From: Bacteroidota bacterium | GTDB lineage: Bacteria; Bacteroidota; Bacteroidia; Chitinophagales; Chitinophagaceae | DNA length: 18,332 bases | Direction of reading: 5' to 3' | NCBI GenBank assembly: GCA_023423835.1 | Contig: JAFAEW010000144.1 | Span: 1-18,332, forward strand | In this document: piece after piece, positions 15,203 to 18,332 of the stretch | How positions within the stretch are numbered: the stretch's first letter is position 1 | How the letters are laid out: each line of letters opens with the position of its first letter | Notes under the pieces: generated by a model | What the model saw: the letters and a program-made list of their open reading frames with translations, nothing else | Databases searched by the model: none | What the model was told of the DNA's origin: nothing | Translations under genes and position numbers: made by a program

Positions 15203-15736
15203 CTAATTAAGGTCATTGAACTGTTGCAATCCTTTCCAGATGTCGTCGCCGGTTTTGGCGGCTTCCTCCTTCATCTTGTTCAACTTATCCAACGCCTCCT
15301 GATTACATTTCGGACTTCCGATTCCCTGTTCACAAATTTTCTGCATCGGAATACTCAAATTGATAAATTCGTAAATCCAATCGGCAATGTGTAAATGGCT
15401 TTCATTGCGGCTGATATAATAAACATCAGGATCTTCTTCCTGCTCATTCATTTTATCAGGATCATCAACGAGTTTTACCAGCATATTAAATTCATCCCAA
15501 AGCTGGATGGTAAAATCATTGCCGCAACGATCACAAATTACGTCTGCCTTTCCATCAATATCAAACTTCAGCAGCATAAAAGATGCATGTTTTTCAAGAT
15601 GCAGTTTTATGTCAGCTTCGCAATTTGAGAAATCCTGCTTGCCATACTGTAAAAAGAACTTATCATCAATATGGTAACCAAATTCATGATCACCCGGTTT
15701 CAGTCCCACAAATGCAATTTCAAATTCTCTTTTCAT
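15203..15736 (-). CDS. DUF177 (YceD-type) protein, rRNA/ribosome-associated
   Basis: A 177-residue cytoplasmic protein, first gene of the rpmF-plsX operon. The DUF177 core is visible: the central CDRCGNDF (Cys68, Cys71), then ELWDEFNMLV-type strand, the acidic spacer DDPDKMNEQEEDPDVYYI, the helix DWIYEFINLSIPM, then Cys135 and Cys144, and the C-terminal DIWKGLQQFNDL that resembles the WxxLxxL ending of the family. Two CxxC-like cysteine pairs suggest a zinc site. YceD-type proteins are linked to 23S rRNA biogenesis; the direct role here is inferred. The ATG at 15736 is chosen because the longer in-frame form from 15790 runs over the promoter. Confidence 0.88.
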   Translation of the reverse strand: MKREFEIAFVGLKPGDHEFGYHIDDKFFLQYGKQDFSNCEADIKLHLEKHASFMLLKFDIDGKADVICDRCGNDFTIQLWDEFNMLVKLVDDPDKMNEQEEDPDVYYISRNESHLHIADWIYEFINLSIPMQKICEQGIGSPKCNQEALDKLNKMKEEAAKTGDDIWKGLQQFNDLN

Positions 15737-15755
15737 GGCATTTTTTTTGGGCACG

Positions 15756-15783
15756 CAAAGATAGGGAATGCAGTTTAAAACAA
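15756..15783 (-). promoter_or_regulatory. promoter of the DUF177-rpmF-plsX operon
   Basis: Minus strand: TTG (15783-15781), 17-nt spacer, TATCTTTG (15763-15756), an exact TAnnTTTG. Predicted start near 15749, about 12 nt before the ATG at 15736. This is the best promoter match in the window. A second TTG directly upstream (15786-15784) allows a 20-nt spacing. Confidence 0.62.
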
Positions 15784-15951
15784 CAATCAAATATGTAGAC
15801 TGATTGCGGCATTTGCTGTTTTTTTAACCATATTCGCATTGCTTAGGGGCCGGTTATCTAAATTAATTCTAATATCTACTCTTTTTCTTTCTTTCTTCGG
15901 GGAAATAAGGAAATTAGCGATTTTATTGTAAATCTAAATTTTCTTCTGCTC

Positions 15952-17013
15952 ATGGCAAAAAGTTGGCGCCTTACGGTCATTTTAACTTGCATTGCCATCC
16001 TGATAAAAGTGTTTTCTCTTTTTCCTGCCGCCGTTGAACAATATTACTCAACCGGTTTTTTCCCGGTTATATCTTCCTTTCAGCGGCTATTAACCGGTTT
16101 TATCTCCTTCAGCATCGGAGACATTATTTATGCCGTGTTTGTCATCTGGATATTCGTGCGGCTGTTTAAAACCTTAAGGGCGATCATTCTAAAAACCGTT
16201 ACACGTAGAAGTTTTTTTAGATCTTTAAAGCGAACAATCAACCTAACACTGATCATCTATATTTTGTTTTATGGATTGTGGGGATTAAACTATTACCGTT
16301 TGGGCATTGCTTCACAACTTAACCTTCAACGGGATCAATACAAAAGAAACGACCTCCAAAGAATCAATCTTATGCTCATCGAGGGGCTTAATAACGAAAG
16401 GCGAAAGATCAACACCATGCTTGAATGGCCGGAGGTTGCAAAAAATGCTGTATCTGCCTACAGCCTCGCAAATCAATCATTGCCATTTTTGAAATACCGG
16501 TTCCCGTCGGTTAAAAGCTCTTTCTACGGGAAGGCGCTAAATTATTTTGGATTCCTGGGATATTATAATCCGTTTACCGGTGAGGCAAATGTGAATAAAG
16601 CGATGCCTGCTTTCCTGCTGCCATTTACCACCTGTCATGAAATTGGTCATCAGCTTGGATATGGGACCGAGGATGAAGCGAATTTCGCCGGATATCTGTC
16701 GGCCACCTCCAGTAAACTTCCGGAATTCCGGTATTCTGCAAGGCTTGAGCTGTTTCTTTATTGCAATGCTCAGTTATCAATCCGGGATTCGCTGACTTTC
16801 CGCAACAACTACTTTTTGCTCGATACACTGGTAAAGAAAGACCTCGAGGAATATAAAACTTTCCTTTTGGCACATAAAAATCCGTTAGAACCATTCATCA
16901 CTGCCATCTACGGCCGGTATTTAATGGCCAACAATCAACCCAACGGCATTTCAACCTATAGCGATGTAGTGGCGCTTCTCATCGCCTATGAAAAAAAATA
17001 TGGGAAAATTTGA
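15952..17013 (+). CDS. DUF3810 membrane protein with HEIGH zinc-metallopeptidase motif
   Basis: A 353-residue protein found widely in Bacteroidetes as DUF3810. Three transmembrane helices lie in the first third (about 7-25, 52-72, 96-115). A large soluble part follows on one side of the membrane. It contains FTTCHEIGHQLGYGTEDEANFAGYL with His229-Glu230-xx-His233 and acidic Glu240/Glu242 in a position to be a third metal ligand. This HExxH pattern argues for an integral-membrane zinc peptidase; activity and substrate are unknown to me. The ATG at 15952 gives a normal N-terminus MAKSWRLTVIL. It begins 215 nt from the divergent DUF177 gene. A -7-like TAAATTTT (15935-15942) is present without a good -33. 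Confidence 0.83.
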   Translation: MAKSWRLTVILTCIAILIKVFSLFPAAVEQYYSTGFFPVISSFQRLLTGFISFSIGDIIYAVFVIWIFVRLFKTLRAIILKTVTRRSFFRSLKRTINLTLIIYILFYGLWGLNYYRLGIASQLNLQRDQYKRNDLQRINLMLIEGLNNERRKINTMLEWPEVAKNAVSAYSLANQSLPFLKYRFPSVKSSFYGKALNYFGFLGYYNPFTGEANVNKAMPAFLLPFTTCHEIGHQLGYGTEDEANFAGYLSATSSKLPEFRYSARLELFLYCNAQLSIRDSLTFRNNYFLLDTLVKKDLEEYKTFLLAHKNPLEPFITAIYGRYLMANNQPNGISTYSDVVALLIAYEKKYGKI

Positions 17014-17014
17014 G

Positions 17015-17083
17015 ATGAGCGAACAGCTGATTTTTCTACTGTTTTTAACATTGATGGCATGCGTTTTTTGCATTTTGGAGTGA
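17015..17083 (+). CDS. possible 22-residue membrane peptide downstream of DUF3810
   Basis: A micro-ORF whose ATG begins one base after the TGA of the DUF3810 gene (TGAGATG) and ends at TGA 17081-17083. The peptide is MSEQ, then a hydrophobic run (LIFLLFLTLMACVF), then CILE, which is the size and shape of a single-pass membrane peptide. The stop-start closeness would permit translational coupling. It could equally be chance in A/T-rich DNA. Confidence 0.28.
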   Translation: MSEQLIFLLFLTLMACVFCILE

Positions 17084-17121
17084 AGAAAAAATAATTTCAT
17101 CACCTCTAAAAATCGTAAAGT

Positions 17122-17556
17122 ATGAACAGTTTAGCGAGAAGCGATCAAAACAGAAACCGCACTGTAGATCCATGGAAAGATTTTTTTGGAATGGACTTTT
17201 TCAATTCCGGATTTCCGGCTATGAGAAGCAATATGCCGGCAGTGAATTTGTCGGAAAATGAAAGCAGCTATTGCGTTGACCTTGTAGCTCCGGGATTCAA
17301 AAAGGAAGATTTTAAAGTGAGCGTAAATGAAGATATTCTTACCATCAATGCAGAATCAAAAGAGGAAAAAAATCAGGATGGAAAAGAATACAGTCGCCGT
17401 GAATATACCAGCAGCTCATTTACCCGTTCATTCAAGCTCCCCGACAATACCAACGACGATCAAATAGCGGCCAATTACAAGGATGGAATTTTAAACATAA
17501 CAATTCCTAAGAGTGAAAAAGAAAAAAAAGCATCGAAAGAGATCAATATTCAATAG
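17122..17556 (+). CDS. Hsp20 / alpha-crystallin family small heat shock protein
   Basis: A 144-residue ATP-independent holdase chaperone that binds unfolding proteins under stress. The short N-terminal arm (1-36) includes DPWKDFFGMDFF. The alpha-crystallin domain covers about 37-135, with VNLSENESSYCVDLVAPGFKKEDF, the loop EEKNQDGKEYSRREYTSSSF, and the signature AANYKDGILNITIPK. The tail carries an I-x-I oligomerisation motif (Ile141-Asn-Ile143). It is a single gene: it starts 108 nt after the DUF3810 stop and has its own terminator. No CIRCE-like inverted repeat was seen upstream. Confidence 0.96.
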   Translation: MNSLARSDQNRNRTVDPWKDFFGMDFFNSGFPAMRSNMPAVNLSENESSYCVDLVAPGFKKEDFKVSVNEDILTINAESKEEKNQDGKEYSRREYTSSSFTRSFKLPDNTNDDQIAANYKDGILNITIPKSEKEKKASKEINIQ

Positions 17557-17573
17557 TCCATAAATGAAACCCC

Positions 17574-17604
17574 AAAACCAAAGGTTTACGCCTTTGGTTT
17601 TTTT
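17574..17604 (+). terminator. Rho-independent terminator after hsp20
   Basis: AAAACCAAAGG (17574-17584), loop TTTACG, CCTTTGGTTTT (17591-17601), a perfect 11-bp stem running into a T-tract ending at 17604. It lies 18 nt after the hsp20 stop. Confidence 0.9.
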
Positions 17605-17673
17605 ATGTTCTGAATGTGCAGCGGTAGCAATTAAATAGAATTGTACTTAACATTGCAATTAAAACTAAGGTTG

Positions 17674-18332
17674 ATGGTGCAAAAAAGTTTTGGAATTTAT
17701 GATGAGGGCGATGAAGGAAATTCGATATTTATCGAACAGGGAAACAACTATCTAACCGTGTGGAGGCAGGATCAACACGGCAGAAAAACCGCTCTCGAGT
17801 TGTTTGACGTTCCCCTAACCGGCTTTTCCGATTCTTACGAAGAAATTTTATCCGCCTCCCGCATCCTGAATCAGGAATTCAGTGTTGTCAACTGTGTGCT
17901 CGCAACCCCCGGCGCGATCATCGTTCCTGCCGAAATTTATAATCCCGCCCTTGGAGAATCGGCGTTGAAACTTCAGTTCGGGCTTGAAGGGGAAGTAGAT
18001 TATTTTAAACAGGAGGTGGAGGACAAAATTGTGGTGGCCGTATATCCGGCGGAGCTGCTCAACAAACTTTCAACTTACTCTGTCAATCTTGTTCATAAGT
18101 ATGGGCTGTTATTACAAAATCCACAGTCTGAGCCTACTTCGGCGCGCTTATGCTTTTATTCGAAACAATTCATATTTGAACTGTATAAGGAAGGTGGGTT
18201 GCAGCTCCTGCGGCATTTTGATTTCAATGAGCCCGCCGATGCCTTATACCATATTCTGAGTGTATTCAAACAACTTGGAATTGAACCGGATTCTATTAGT
18301 GTATCAGCGGCCGGATTGCTTGACACTTCGTC
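17674..18332 (+). CDS. DUF3822 family protein, 3'-truncated by the window end
   Basis: An open frame from ATG 17674 runs to the last base (219 codons plus 2 nt) without a stop. The translation begins MVQKSFGIYDEGDEGNSIF and includes LFDVPLTGFSDSYEEIL, FSVVNCVLATPGAIIVPAEIY, LQFGLEGEVDYFKQEVEDKIVVAVYPAELL, SARLCFYSKQFIFELYKEGGLQLLRHF and ADALYHILSVFKQLGI. This pattern fits the Bacteroidetes DUF3822 family, which I recall as having an actin-like ATPase-type fold and as often preceding the 16S rRNA methyltransferase gene rsmD; if so rsmD should lie just outside. The start follows TAAGG. It lies downstream of the hsp20 terminator and so has its own promoter, which I could not identify. Confidence 0.75.
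   Translation, partial: MVQKSFGIYDEGDEGNSIFIEQGNNYLTVWRQDQHGRKTALELFDVPLTGFSDSYEEILSASRILNQEFSVVNCVLATPGAIIVPAEIYNPALGESALKLQFGLEGEVDYFKQEVEDKIVVAVYPAELLNKLSTYSVNLVHKYGLLLQNPQSEPTSARLCFYSKQFIFELYKEGGLQLLRHFDFNEPADALYHILSVFKQLGIEPDSISVSAAGLLDTS

Noticed and set aside
15737..15790. Eighteen extra N-terminal residues on the DUF177 protein
   Set aside because: The extension covers the exact-match promoter, and the ATG at 15736 starts a normal family N-terminus.
1..18332. CRISPR arrays, insertion sequences, integrases, prophage or toxin-antitoxin genes
   Set aside because: No regularly spaced repeats, transposase or recombinase motifs, or paired small toxin/antitoxin frames were seen on either strand.

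Overview
The window looks like a chromosomal stretch from a member of the Bacteroidota, most likely the Chitinophagaceae or a close relative. The signs are an ECF sigma factor / FecR anti-sigma / SusC / SusD block, a protein with a type IX secretion C-terminal tail, DUF3810 and DUF3822 family proteins, a cysteine-free L32, and promoters of the TTG-N17..19-TAnnTTTG type instead of the E. coli kind. The taxon is inferred from gene content only.

Layout. Positions 1-36 are the 5' half of a tRNA (minus strand, anticodon CA-, probably Met) with a recognisable promoter. Next come a YihX-like HAD hydrolase (+) and a small exported membrane protein (-), whose stop codons overlap. From 1162 to 2241 lies a GluR0-type ionotropic receptor: a periplasmic amino-acid-binding clamshell interrupted by a two-helix K+-channel pore with a TTGYGD filter. 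From 2339 to 11355 six plus-strand genes form a nutrient-uptake locus: ECF sigma, FecR-type anti-sigma, SusC-like TonB-dependent transducer with an STN domain, SusD-like lipoprotein, PKD-domain lipoprotein, and an HGSNAT/NagX-like membrane acetyltransferase. No glycoside hydrolase is present. The expected logic is that substrate binding at SusC/SusD signals through STN to FecR, which releases the sigma factor to induce susCD.

The 316-base gap after it holds two adjacent hairpins resembling a dispersed palindromic repeat, and the terminator of the next gene. A minus-strand T9SS cargo protein (11672-12970) diverges from a lipoprotein glutaminyl cyclase (13137-13958). A housekeeping operon on the minus strand follows, DUF177 - rpmF - plsX (15736 down to 13986), with the best promoter in the window. 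Rightward genes then encode a DUF3810 membrane protein with a HEIGH zinc-protease motif, a possible 22-residue membrane peptide, an Hsp20 chaperone with a strong terminator, and the first 219 codons of a DUF3822 protein cut by the window end.

Cross-links between genes: four proteins with predicted signal peptidase I sites (small membrane protein, GluR0-like receptor, SusC, T9SS cargo) are all predicted to start with Gln after cleavage. This fits the known Bacteroidetes 'Q-rule', and the enzyme that would cyclise that Gln is encoded in the same window. The least ordinary items are the receptor-channel, the SusCD locus ending in a glucosaminide-acetyltransferase-like protein, the tandem hairpin element, and the HExxH membrane protein with its adjoining micro-ORF.
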